DNA of 47,224 nucleotides. It comes from Anaerolineae bacterium (GTDB taxonomy: Bacteria; Chloroflexota; Anaerolineae; Anaerolineales; Anaerolineaceae). The DNA is taken from the NCBI GenBank assembly GCA_013178185.1, contig JABLXC010000014.1:1-47224 (forward strand). Direction: 5' to 3'. Below are positions 26,476 through 33,449 of the stretch, piece after piece. The first letter of the stretch is position 1; each line of letters opens with the position of its first letter. Both the position numbers and the translations under genes were made by a program. Under the pieces are notes generated by a model that was not told the origin of the DNA, ran no database searches, and was given only the letters and a program-made list of their open reading frames with translations.

Positions 26476-27069
26476 CTACAAACGATGAATTTCTCCTGTA
26501 ACTTTTCCCCCTTCGTAAAATCGAAGAATTCCGAAACTTGGTTTTTGATTTCTGAATGCCATTGTACATGATCCAGGGTTAAAAAAGAGCTTGCCATCTA
26601 CCCACCGGTTTTCTGCAAAATGTGTATGTCCGAAGACTATCACTTGTGCGTGTGGGTACTGACGAGAAAGCCACTTTCTGTACCGTTCAAAGGAGTATCC
26701 ATAAAAGAGATGTTTCAACTTATCGGCCAGATAATTAACCCAGCCGCCATGGCCATGGGTTAGTACAACAGGAATACCTGCAAGGTCTAACGTAATGTCT
26801 CGATCAATCTTGTGATCAAAGAAGAGATCACGGTTCCCCCGTACGGCGGTGACCGGCGCAATTTGACTCAGATCTTCGATCACCGGTGGAATGCTGATAT
26901 CTCCCGCATGCAATATAAGATCAACCCGCAATTCATTCAGACGCTCTAATAGTTCGCCGGGGATCGTTTGAACGCGGTCAGGAATGTGGGTATCAGAGAC
27001 AACACCCGCCGTGAGAAGCGGCGTTTTTACTTCGCCTTCACTCCAACGTTTAGTTGGTGTTTTCGCCAT
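26476..27069 (-). CDS. YfcE/MJ0936-type metallophosphoesterase
   Basis: A 197-residue calcineurin-like phosphoesterase. All metal motifs are in order: GVVSDTHIPD (~22-31), LILHAGDIS, AVRGNRDLF, VLTHGHGGW and VFGHTHFAEN. Family members are Mn2+/Ni2+-dependent phosphodiesterases with unsettled physiological substrates. The first 43 bases overlap the end of the preceding GNAT gene; the ATG at 27069 has AGGAAG close upstream. If real this is strong coupling, and the overlap would account for the unconserved residues 1-16. Last gene of the four-gene unit that begins at 28789. Confidence 0.88.
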   Translation of the reverse strand: MAKTPTKRWSEGEVKTPLLTAGVVSDTHIPDRVQTIPGELLERLNELRVDLILHAGDISIPPVIEDLSQIAPVTAVRGNRDLFFDHKIDRDITLDLAGIPVVLTHGHGGWVNYLADKLKHLFYGYSFERYRKWLSRQYPHAQVIVFGHTHFAENRWVDGKLFFNPGSCTMAFRNQKPSFGILRFYEGGKVTGEIHRL

Positions 27070-27596
27070 TCTTCCTGCAATATCCCCATAAAGATGAGAT
27101 CATGGTATTTCCCGTCTCTTCGCAACCATTGCCGCTCTCGCCCTTCTACCTTGAACCCGCACTTTTCGTAGGACCGAATTGCGCGCTCATTATACTCAAA
27201 AACATCCAGCGTCACGCGATGCAGATTCAATTCGTTAAAGGCGTAACGCAAAATAACCCGCATCGTATCTGTTCCGTACCCTTGTCCCCAAACGCTGCGT
27301 TCCCCTATCCCAATCCCAACCCAGCAGTTAAAACTCCCTGGGCTGACGTCGTTCAAATTAACCATTCCGATCGCTCGGTCATCTACTAACGCGCGGATTA
27401 GAAAAGCATGCATTTGATCAAAGTTTTTCTCCAAAAAATCTTTCGTCAACTTGGGAGGCCATGGGAAGGCTGGATTACTGTCCAACAGCCGCAAATATTC
27501 GCTGTCATGCGCCCATTGATGAAAAAAGACAGCGTCTCGTTCCGGATCTAAAATTTCTAAACGTACAAGTTCTCCACAAAAAATATTATTAGACAT
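27027..27596 (-). CDS. GNAT acetyltransferase, RimJ/RimL type
   Basis: A 189-residue N-acetyltransferase. The acetyl-CoA region (VGIGIGERSVWGQGYGTDTMRVILRYAF, ~95-120) has the Q/R-x-x-G-x-G/A signature as GQGYGT. The late motif VTLDVFEYNERAIRSYEKCGFKVEGRERQWLRRDGKYHDLIFMGIL is characteristic of the RimJ/RimL and spermidine-type branch. Such enzymes acetylate protein N-termini, amino acids, polyamines or drugs; the substrate here cannot be told. It begins two bases after the next upstream GNAT gene, which indicates one operon. Confidence 0.88.
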   Translation of the reverse strand: MSNNIFCGELVRLEILDPERDAVFFHQWAHDSEYLRLLDSNPAFPWPPKLTKDFLEKNFDQMHAFLIRALVDDRAIGMVNLNDVSPGSFNCWVGIGIGERSVWGQGYGTDTMRVILRYAFNELNLHRVTLDVFEYNERAIRSYEKCGFKVEGRERQWLRRDGKYHDLIFMGILQEEWRKHQLNVGVKAK

Positions 27597-27598
27597 GC

Positions 27599-28171
27599 TT
27601 AATCTCTTCTGGCCGCAATCCAGTCTTGATAAAGGATCCCATACCGGATCCCATCGAAATACTGTCCATCTCTGTAATGCATCTCACGCTGCCGAACTTC
27701 TGGGATAAACCCGACTTTTCCCAAATAACCAGCCAATTCTTTTTCGTTCTCACAGATCAAAAAAGTCAGGCGGTTTAATCCCAATTCGCCAAAAGCATAG
27801 GCCGTAATCAACTGAAGTGATTCAAGCCATTCTTCAACCTTTGCACCAGGATGACCCAGGTAATGGCTCAAGAGAGCATTCCCATGGCTCCATTGAATGT
27901 TCTCGATTCGGCAACTGCCCAACAGAACATCATCAGCCCTCCGGCGAATTGCAAAAGGATAGCAAGCCGCATATTCGTCCAGGCGCTTTAACATATCGCC
28001 ATAAATCTTCTTGATCTCGAATACGGCCAGCGGTCGGTAGTTTTGCCGGCTTATTCTTCTGGCATAATCCGGGTTATGCGTCCATGTTGATTCGGCAGCC
28101 GCATCGCGATCCGGGTCAATTGGAGCTAATCGAGTGTATTCTCCAACAAATAAAGATTGCGCAATCATCAA
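27599..28171 (-). CDS. GNAT-fold protein with degraded acetyl-CoA motif
   Basis: A 190-residue relative of the following GNAT gene, with the same N-terminal pattern (GEYTRLAPIDPDRDAAAESTWTHNPDYAR against GELVRLEILDPERDAVFFHQWAHDSEYLR). The C-terminal half also aligns (LNRLTFLICENEKELAGYLGKVGFIPEVRQREMHYRDGQYFDGIRYGIL). The acetyl-CoA pyrophosphate loop is not a clean G-x-G (the region reads LGHPGAKVEEWLESLQ), so catalysis may be lost or altered. The two genes look like a tandem duplication that diverged. GGAGG precedes the ATG pair at 28171. Confidence 0.72.
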   Translation of the reverse strand: MMIAQSLFVGEYTRLAPIDPDRDAAAESTWTHNPDYARRISRQNYRPLAVFEIKKIYGDMLKRLDEYAACYPFAIRRRADDVLLGSCRIENIQWSHGNALLSHYLGHPGAKVEEWLESLQLITAYAFGELGLNRLTFLICENEKELAGYLGKVGFIPEVRQREMHYRDGQYFDGIRYGILYQDWIAARRD

Positions 28172-28216
28172 GAATCTACCTCCTACTACATACTCAATCC
28201 AATCGTGCGGCAGTGT

Positions 28217-28789
28217 TCAATCCGCGAGCAATATTGTCTGCGATTGATCAGGTTGAAACGCAAACAGAAAAAGCTCGAAATCTCCCTTTTGATGATATAA
28301 CTCAGCCAAGGCTTGCCTGACCATCTGGCTCTCCTGAAAATTCTCAGAACCACTCACCGCAACTCTATGAAACATCCCGGCTTCTAAATCTTTTTTCATT
28401 CTTTGATATGCAGGTCGTAAAACGCTTTCCGGGAGGCAAACATCCAGATAAACCGCAACCAGGTTTTGCCGTCCAAAATTGCGCCATACCCAATCCAACC
28501 CTTCATAAAGTTTGCGCTTGGCTGAGTGACTATAGACTTCATCCGCCCGCAAACTTCCGCAAACATACAGAGCCAGCGCTTCTTCTTTTCCACAAACTGA
28601 GTGATTCAGGTAGTCAACTCGATAACGACCATTTTTCATCAGTGTTTCAAACATTGCAACCCTCCGGTTCCCTGGAGAACTATCTGGTAAACGTATAAAT
28701 GCTGCACCATTTTTCGGACTCAAAGGAGAAGTAACTCCTTGGTCTACGCTGCTGCTAATAATTTTGTTAAGGCAATTCGTTGTGGCCAT
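28217..28789 (-). CDS. Degenerate serine-recombinase-like protein of unknown function
   Basis: A 190-residue protein. The start is the ATG at 28789, ten bases after the start of AAGGAGG; the 18 extra codons of the open frame run back into a terminator. Residues ~72-150 follow the resolvase catalytic-domain pattern: LYVCGSL (75-79 aligns with the Y-x-R-x-S strand, Ser79 at the nucleophile position), a helix, VAVYLDVCLPESVLRPAYQRMKKDLEAG, then a strand VAVSG. The first catalytic Arg is replaced by Cys77, and the later DRLxRS motif is missing (GSENFQES). No DNA-binding domain follows. It is therefore unlikely to recombine DNA; a binding or regulatory role is possible. The assignment rests on pattern similarity only. 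It heads a four-gene unit behind an attenuator-like leader. Confidence 0.55.
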   Translation of the reverse strand: MATTNCLNKIISSSVDQGVTSPLSPKNGAAFIRLPDSSPGNRRVAMFETLMKNGRYRVDYLNHSVCGKEEALALYVCGSLRADEVYSHSAKRKLYEGLDWVWRNFGRQNLVAVYLDVCLPESVLRPAYQRMKKDLEAGMFHRVAVSGSENFQESQMVRQALAELYHQKGDFELFLFAFQPDQSQTILLAD

Positions 28790-28810
28790 ACCAGACCTCC
28801 TTTCCGATTC

Positions 28811-28838
28811 AAAAAGGCCACGGTTTCCTTCCGTGACC
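28811..28838 (-). terminator. Second of two tandem terminators upstream of the recombinase-like gene
   Basis: On the minus strand GGTCACGG (28838-28831) pairs with CCGTGGCC (28823-28816) with one G-U pair, followed by TTTTTG. It ends 22 bases before the ATG of the next gene, which leaves no room for another promoter. Transcription of that gene must therefore read through it. Confidence 0.82.
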
Positions 28839-28857
28839 TTCAATCTTTACAGACAAC

Positions 28858-28891
28858 AAAAAGGCCACGGGGTGGAGCGTCCCGTGGCCTT
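28858..28891 (-). terminator. First of two tandem terminators upstream of the recombinase-like gene
   Basis: On the minus strand AAGGCCACGGG (28891-28881) pairs with CCCGTGGCCTT (28871-28861), 11 perfect pairs around a nine-base loop, followed by five T then GTTG. It begins 19 bases after the stop of the leader ORF. Its arms are nearly the same as those of the second terminator, so 3' arm 1 can also pair with 5' arm 2. Confidence 0.88.
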
Positions 28892-28909
28892 TGATCACAC
28901 TATCGAAAA

Positions 28910-29008
28910 CTATCGGGCAACAGGCGCACTCCGAGCAGGTAAAACAGAACCACCAGCATTTTCGGTGCAGATGGCAACATCAGGGAAAAGGCAGAATACC
29001 TTGCTCAT
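28910..29008 (-). CDS. 32-residue leader peptide of an attenuator
   Basis: ATG at 29008, TAG at 28910-28912. GAAAGGAGCGCAT gives a strong ribosome-binding site seven bases before the ATG, and a promoter lies just upstream. The peptide begins MSKVFCLFPDVAIC and ends SAPVAR; it has no run of one amino acid, no signal peptide and no known match. Its position between a promoter and tandem terminators suggests that its translation, more than its product, matters. It could instead be a small functional peptide with its own terminator. Translation is supported by the ribosome-binding site alone. Confidence 0.62.
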   Translation of the reverse strand: MSKVFCLFPDVAICTENAGGSVLPARSAPVAR

Positions 29009-29041
29009 ATGCGCTCCTTTCTTAGAATAATTACAGGCCAA

Positions 29042-29071
29042 AGTGTATCATAAATTTTTAATGTCTGTCAA
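29042..29071 (-). promoter_or_regulatory. Promoter of the leader-ORF operon
   Basis: On the minus strand TTGACA (29071-29066), an 18-base spacer and TACACT (29047-29042). Transcription would start near 29035, ~25 bases before the leader ORF. It sits in the gap after the phosphatase-like gene at 29101, which shows no terminator of its own. Confidence 0.78.
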
Positions 29072-29100
29072 GCCTTTTGCTTGCTTCGAATTTTTTGAGA

Positions 29101-29559
29101 TTATTGAACACCAGTTGGCAAGTTAGCTTCGATAAACTGCTGCCAGACCTCATTAGGTTCCCAAATCTCATAGATCATTTCGCGGGCGCTTTCTGCCTGC
29201 TCGCCAAGGATCAAAACACGATACAGGAATACAAAAACAGAGACCCGCATATTAAGTGCGCAATGTAAAAATATCTTCTTGCCCTGAAATTTCTTCATAA
29301 GCCCAAAAAACTCTTCCAGATCCCAGCGCGTTGGGCTCTCCCACACCACCGGAATATGGTAGTAAATCAAACCGTTTTCCCTGGCCAGCTGGGCCTCATC
29401 ATGAAACGCCCCAGGGGAATCGGGCATGGCCAGATTGATAACCACCTGATACCCCCATGCCTTGATCAGGGGATACTGTTCTTTGGTAGGCTGGCCTGCT
29501 GTTCCAAGCCAATCATAAATTTCCAGAAAGTTTAATATAACATCAATGGTCTGGGGCAT
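29101..29559 (-). CDS. Dual-specificity-phosphatase-like protein with C-x4-R loop
   Basis: A 152-residue protein. The start is the ATG at 29559 with GAGAAGG upstream; a TTG one codon earlier is less likely. It has the small tyrosine-phosphatase-like fold: YDWLGTAGQPTKEQYPLIKAWGYQVVINLAMPD, later YYHIPVVWESPTRWDLEEFFGLMKK, then the loop KKIFLHCALNMRVSVFVFLYR. The nucleophile would be Cys100 and the phosphate-binding Arg 105. The canonical loop is H-C-x5-R; this one has only four residues between Cys and Arg. Whether it is active on phosphoproteins is open. Separate from the attenuated operon downstream, although on the same strand. Confidence 0.7.
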   Translation of the reverse strand: MPQTIDVILNFLEIYDWLGTAGQPTKEQYPLIKAWGYQVVINLAMPDSPGAFHDEAQLARENGLIYYHIPVVWESPTRWDLEEFFGLMKKFQGKKIFLHCALNMRVSVFVFLYRVLILGEQAESAREMIYEIWEPNEVWQQFIEANLPTGVQ

Positions 29560-29688
29560 CAAAACCTTCTCGCATAAGATAAACTGATTCTAACTGAAAA
29601 CTGGCATCCTAAATATTTTTCATGCCAATCATTCCATCTTGGGATGGCCAGTTGCAGGTAAAATTGGAATCAGATTTCAGGAGAAAAG

Positions 29689-31248
29689 ATGACAAGAAAA
29701 CAGAAGAACGTCCTGATCATACTGCTGGTACTGGCAACAATTTATTTCAGTGGGATGATCTTTCCAAATAATCAAGGCGCAGACGACCCACGCCTGCTTG
29801 CCATCACATCCCAGGATGAAGGATTCCAATACCCTTTTTTGATGCGCATGTTAACCCCAGGGGAAACCCTGAAAGAAACCTTGACCCATATCTTTTCTTA
29901 TCATCACTATATCTACGGTTATCCATTCTATGTTGCCTCGGCTCTTGTCAGTCTGCCTTTACGGTTGTTCTGGGGGGATGCGCTCGCCGGGCATACACAA
30001 TTCCATCTGCTAGTGCTGCGCCAAACGATCAGCGTACTGCCAATGCTTGCCAGCATCCTGGTGCTGGTGTATTTACAAACCCGCTTTAAATCCGTTTGGC
30101 AGGCAATTGGTTTATTCGTCTTTCTCGCTTTCATTCCCGGAATTGTCCGCCAGAACCTGACCTGGTGGCATCCCGATGCCCTGGCCATCTTCTTCGCAAT
30201 CCTGGTTTTCTATTTTCTGGACAGGGATAACCTGAAATTTACAAAACACTTTTATTTGGCAGCGGTGTTTTGCGGCCTCTCTGCCGGCACAAAATTGCTT
30301 GGCTTTTTCTTTTTCCTTGCCATTGCCGGTTATCTTCTGATCGGACTCATTCAGAAAAAAATCGGGGTGCAAAAAGCTGTCCTTTCAGGCTTCCTTTTCA
30401 TTCTTATCATGCTTTTCGTGGTGCTCATTGCTAATCCCCTCCTGCTCATCCCGCAGACACGCGCAGATATTCTTGAGACCCATTTATCCCACAACGAATC
30501 TTTTCGCACCGGCTGGGAAAATATGGATACTTATAACCGCAATCCAGCAACCTGGTTGCCGGTTCTCGAACGCTGGTACGGCGGGATTTTCTTTCTCGCT
30601 TTTGCCATCGTTTCCTTAGTGGCAGGGTGCTTCCAGGGCAGCCAGCGCCGCCTAAATCTGCTCATCCTGCTTTGGGTGATCCCTTATTCCCTTTATCTCC
30701 TGCTCGTCATTGCCGTGCGCCCCGATCATTACTGGATGCCCGTTCTGCTCCCACTCTTCTCAGCCATCTTTAGCTTAATCAACAAAGAGGCTTTGTCGCC
30801 AATTTTTTCCGGAAAATTTGAAACCTTCACCCTGCCGGTCGGGGTTGCTCTTTTCAGCCTGTTGGCCATCGGCGGGCAAGTGATCATCAACTTTCAAAAA
30901 ACCATCCCCATTTACCAGCGCGCCGCCAATCAACAGAAGCTCCTGCTGGCATGTGACGCCAATCCAATCAATGAGACAAATGGTATTTCTGTTCAATTGA
31001 CAGAGAGCGTCTGGTATGCGGTCGAAGAGTACAACCAGGTAACAATTCCCCCTTTCCGAAAATTCTATGCAATCCTTGGTAAGGATCTCGGCTCAGCCGC
31101 TGCAACAGAGACCAGCGGGAATCTGGCATGGGCCTGCCAAAACCAGGAGATGGCGATTTTCAGGTCGTTACAAAAAGCGAAGGAATTTAAACTGTCCTAC
31201 CCGGACACACAAATATTTGGTCCAGACGGACAGGAAATTTATCGCTGA
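29689..31248 (+). CDS. Polytopic membrane protein, probable GT-C glycosyltransferase
   Basis: A 519-residue protein with ~11-12 hydrophobic segments. The first segment (KNVLIILLVLATIYFSGMIF) is followed by an extracytoplasmic loop with NNQGADDPRLLAITSQDEGF, in which the acidic pair and the DEG motif resemble the first-loop acidic motif of GT-C enzymes such as PMT/ArnT. A conserved-looking WWHPDALAIFFAILVFYFLDRDN segment matches similar proteins. The C-terminal ~130 residues form a soluble outer domain. These enzymes transfer sugars from polyprenyl carriers; donor and acceptor are unknown. AGGAGA precedes the ATG. It converges on the next gene with a gap of only 22 bases and no clear terminator. 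Confidence 0.7.
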   Translation: MTRKQKNVLIILLVLATIYFSGMIFPNNQGADDPRLLAITSQDEGFQYPFLMRMLTPGETLKETLTHIFSYHHYIYGYPFYVASALVSLPLRLFWGDALAGHTQFHLLVLRQTISVLPMLASILVLVYLQTRFKSVWQAIGLFVFLAFIPGIVRQNLTWWHPDALAIFFAILVFYFLDRDNLKFTKHFYLAAVFCGLSAGTKLLGFFFFLAIAGYLLIGLIQKKIGVQKAVLSGFLFILIMLFVVLIANPLLLIPQTRADILETHLSHNESFRTGWENMDTYNRNPATWLPVLERWYGGIFFLAFAIVSLVAGCFQGSQRRLNLLILLWVIPYSLYLLLVIAVRPDHYWMPVLLPLFSAIFSLINKEALSPIFSGKFETFTLPVGVALFSLLAIGGQVIINFQKTIPIYQRAANQQKLLLACDANPINETNGISVQLTESVWYAVEEYNQVTIPPFRKFYAILGKDLGSAAATETSGNLAWACQNQEMAIFRSLQKAKEFKLSYPDTQIFGPDGQEIYR

Positions 31249-31270
31249 GAAACGAGGTGATAAAACCATC

Positions 31271-33343
31271 TTACGGGCTTTTCGGTAAATAACGGAACAA
31301 GGCAGAACCGGCAATATGTTTAAGATATTTAAGCCGACCGGTGAACATATCGACATAAGGCTCGCTATACTTGATAACATACTCCCCGCCGTAAACATAG
31401 TTCAAACCGATCGAGTCTAAATATTCTGCTCCCTGGCCAGAACGCAACATCTGATAATAAGGATAACTACTGATCAAACCATCCATGTTGACGATAGTGC
31501 GGCCGTGCGTGAAATATGCTAACACTCCGCCGCCTGTAGAACCAATGATAGAACCTGGCTCCGTATTTTCCTCCAGGCCCCGAGCGCCAGTCAGGTATCC
31601 TTGCTCTTGACCCGGCGAGACTGCCCAGGGGGTTAATTTCGACAGATAGATCAAAAAATTAAACAACAATAAAGCGCCTAACAGCGCGGTCCCTGTTTGT
31701 AAGACCGCCGGTTTTATCTCTATGTTTCTCAATCGTTCAAAGATAATCTCAAATAGAATTGCCCAAAACACGACGGCGAGCACCATCTCGGCAATCCAAT
31801 ACCAGGTATGCAGCGAAACATAACCGCTCATTTTGTAATTGGCGGCCTGTAAAAAGCAACCCACAAATAAAGGCGCGAGTGAAAATGCACTCACCCCCTT
31901 TCGCACGAACTGCCAGCCCCGAGCCAATATAAATGCGATCGCAGCGACATAAACAATCCCCAATAAAAATGCCCCACCCCAATAAGCCTTTTCGGTGATC
32001 GAAGAATATTCCGCCATCCAATCAAACAAAGCAAAAGGAGGAAGTGCCAGCAAAGACCACGGAGAAAGATCAGGATCAGATGTGATACCCAGGATATCCA
32101 AAATATTTGTAGCGGGTTTTCCGTAAACTGTGTACATCGTACCCCACCACCGCTTGATCTGACCGCTGACCGGTGAAGCCGTGCCAATATATAGGTAACT
32201 CCAAAGCATATATCCTGCCAGGGCCAATAAAGGTAAGGCATAATATCGCAGCGCGAATGGCGCCCAACGCAACCACCCCTTGATAGAAAATTCCTCCAGG
32301 GGCGTCGTTGGCTCCCCTGCTGGTTTTTTGGCAAAGAAATGCCATCCCAGCCAATGCCAACCGATAATTAACGGGATAGAAATCGCCCAATCCAACAACA
32401 AAGCCAGGCGAGGAAGGCGAGGGAATACGCCGAAATGTCCCATCAAGAACATCGCGCCAGCGATCAGGATACCCGCCGTTGAAACCGCAGCAACAATTTT
32501 AAAGATAGCTCTCCATCCAAAACGTTCTTCCATTGCTCGATATAACCCAAAGGCATAGTAAATCAACGGTTTAATCACCAGCGCGGCGGCAAACATAACC
32601 ACCGCAGCCTCCGAGTAAAAATAATAAAGTTCTATGCCCAGGCGTGCTACAAATGCCCCAAAGACGGTAACAACCGCCAGGACAAGATCGCCCATCACAA
32701 GGAACCGCACCCGCCGCGCTGGAAAAAGTAGCCAAATCCCCAGGATCAGGATCAGAAAAATATTATCCAGCCGGCTGAGCAGCGCAAAGGCCGCAATCAC
32801 ACCGATCGAAATCAGTTCTCGAGGTCTTTCAAATGCCAGCTTCGATGTTGAACCAAGCTTCGAAACCTGCGAGAGCAGCAAAACAATAAAGAATGCGTTA
32901 ACTCCCGACTCCATCCCTAACGTCGTGGTAACCCCATGCACTTTAGGAAAAAACACCCAAAACATTGTCGCAAGAGCCGAAATCTGTAGTGATAGATGCC
33001 TTTTCAACCAACGATAGAGCAGGACTCCGGTGCCTGCATTAAAAAGTGCGAGCACAATCACCACCAGCCGGAGTGGCAAAATAAGATCATAGCGGGCAAG
33101 CGCAAAAATTGGGATACAGATTAACATCCAGAGAGGATGAAATCCGTTGGTCCGGCCAATCCGATCAAAAGTTACCCCGTGTCCTTCAGAAATGTTTTGC
33201 GCCACCTTGAAGTAATAATAGGCGTCGTCGGTGGTGTACCAATTTACCAAATTATTTGCCGGAGAAAAAGCTGCATACCCATGCGAAAATAGAACCAGGA
33301 TGACTAAAATAATTTCAAACCGGATGGGAAAACGCCAGGACAT
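31271..33343 (-). CDS. Large polytopic membrane glycosyltransferase-like protein
   Basis: A 690-residue protein with ~13 membrane segments. After the first one comes NLVNWYTTDDAYYYFKVAQNISEGHGVTFDRIGRTNGFHPLW. The DD-x-YYY-x-x-x-A-x-N pattern followed by TNGFHPLW is characteristic of a GT-C/mannosyltransferase-like family common in Chloroflexota and actinobacteria. The C-terminal ~100 residues (TGARGLEENTEPGSIIGSTGGGVLAYFTHGRTIVNMDGLI) form the outer domain. Role in cell-envelope or glycoprotein assembly is inferred. It starts divergently from rsmG; the 106-base gap between them contains a 12-base palindrome TCGTTCGAACGA (near 33372-33383) of unknown use. Confidence 0.75.
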   Translation of the reverse strand: MSWRFPIRFEIILVILVLFSHGYAAFSPANNLVNWYTTDDAYYYFKVAQNISEGHGVTFDRIGRTNGFHPLWMLICIPIFALARYDLILPLRLVVIVLALFNAGTGVLLYRWLKRHLSLQISALATMFWVFFPKVHGVTTTLGMESGVNAFFIVLLLSQVSKLGSTSKLAFERPRELISIGVIAAFALLSRLDNIFLILILGIWLLFPARRVRFLVMGDLVLAVVTVFGAFVARLGIELYYFYSEAAVVMFAAALVIKPLIYYAFGLYRAMEERFGWRAIFKIVAAVSTAGILIAGAMFLMGHFGVFPRLPRLALLLDWAISIPLIIGWHWLGWHFFAKKPAGEPTTPLEEFSIKGWLRWAPFALRYYALPLLALAGYMLWSYLYIGTASPVSGQIKRWWGTMYTVYGKPATNILDILGITSDPDLSPWSLLALPPFALFDWMAEYSSITEKAYWGGAFLLGIVYVAAIAFILARGWQFVRKGVSAFSLAPLFVGCFLQAANYKMSGYVSLHTWYWIAEMVLAVVFWAILFEIIFERLRNIEIKPAVLQTGTALLGALLLFNFLIYLSKLTPWAVSPGQEQGYLTGARGLEENTEPGSIIGSTGGGVLAYFTHGRTIVNMDGLISSYPYYQMLRSGQGAEYLDSIGLNYVYGGEYVIKYSEPYVDMFTGRLKYLKHIAGSALFRYLPKSP

Positions 33344-33434
33344 GAATTGCTGCTCCCTTGTGGGGTTTTGATCGTTCGAACGAGAAGACTGTAGGATATT
33401 TTACCAGAATTCATTTCGGGCTCAGACTTAACGG

Positions 33435-33440
33435 TATAAT
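33435..33440 (+). promoter_or_regulatory. -10 element of rsmG, suggesting a leaderless mRNA
   Basis: TATAAT lies only nine bases before the rsmG ATG at 33450, which puts the start point at or next to the start codon. No Shine-Dalgarno sequence precedes that ATG. There is no good -35. Confidence 0.5.
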
Positions 33441-33449
33441 CAACGCCAC

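Noticed and set aside
28764-29030. 88-codon plus-strand frame across the attenuator
   Set aside because: It runs antisense through both terminator stems and the leader ORF; the minus-strand signals are much stronger.
33372-33383. TCGTTCGAACGA as a LexA site
   Set aside because: The half-sites are inverted and lack the four-base gap of the GAAC-N4-GTTC box seen at lexA.
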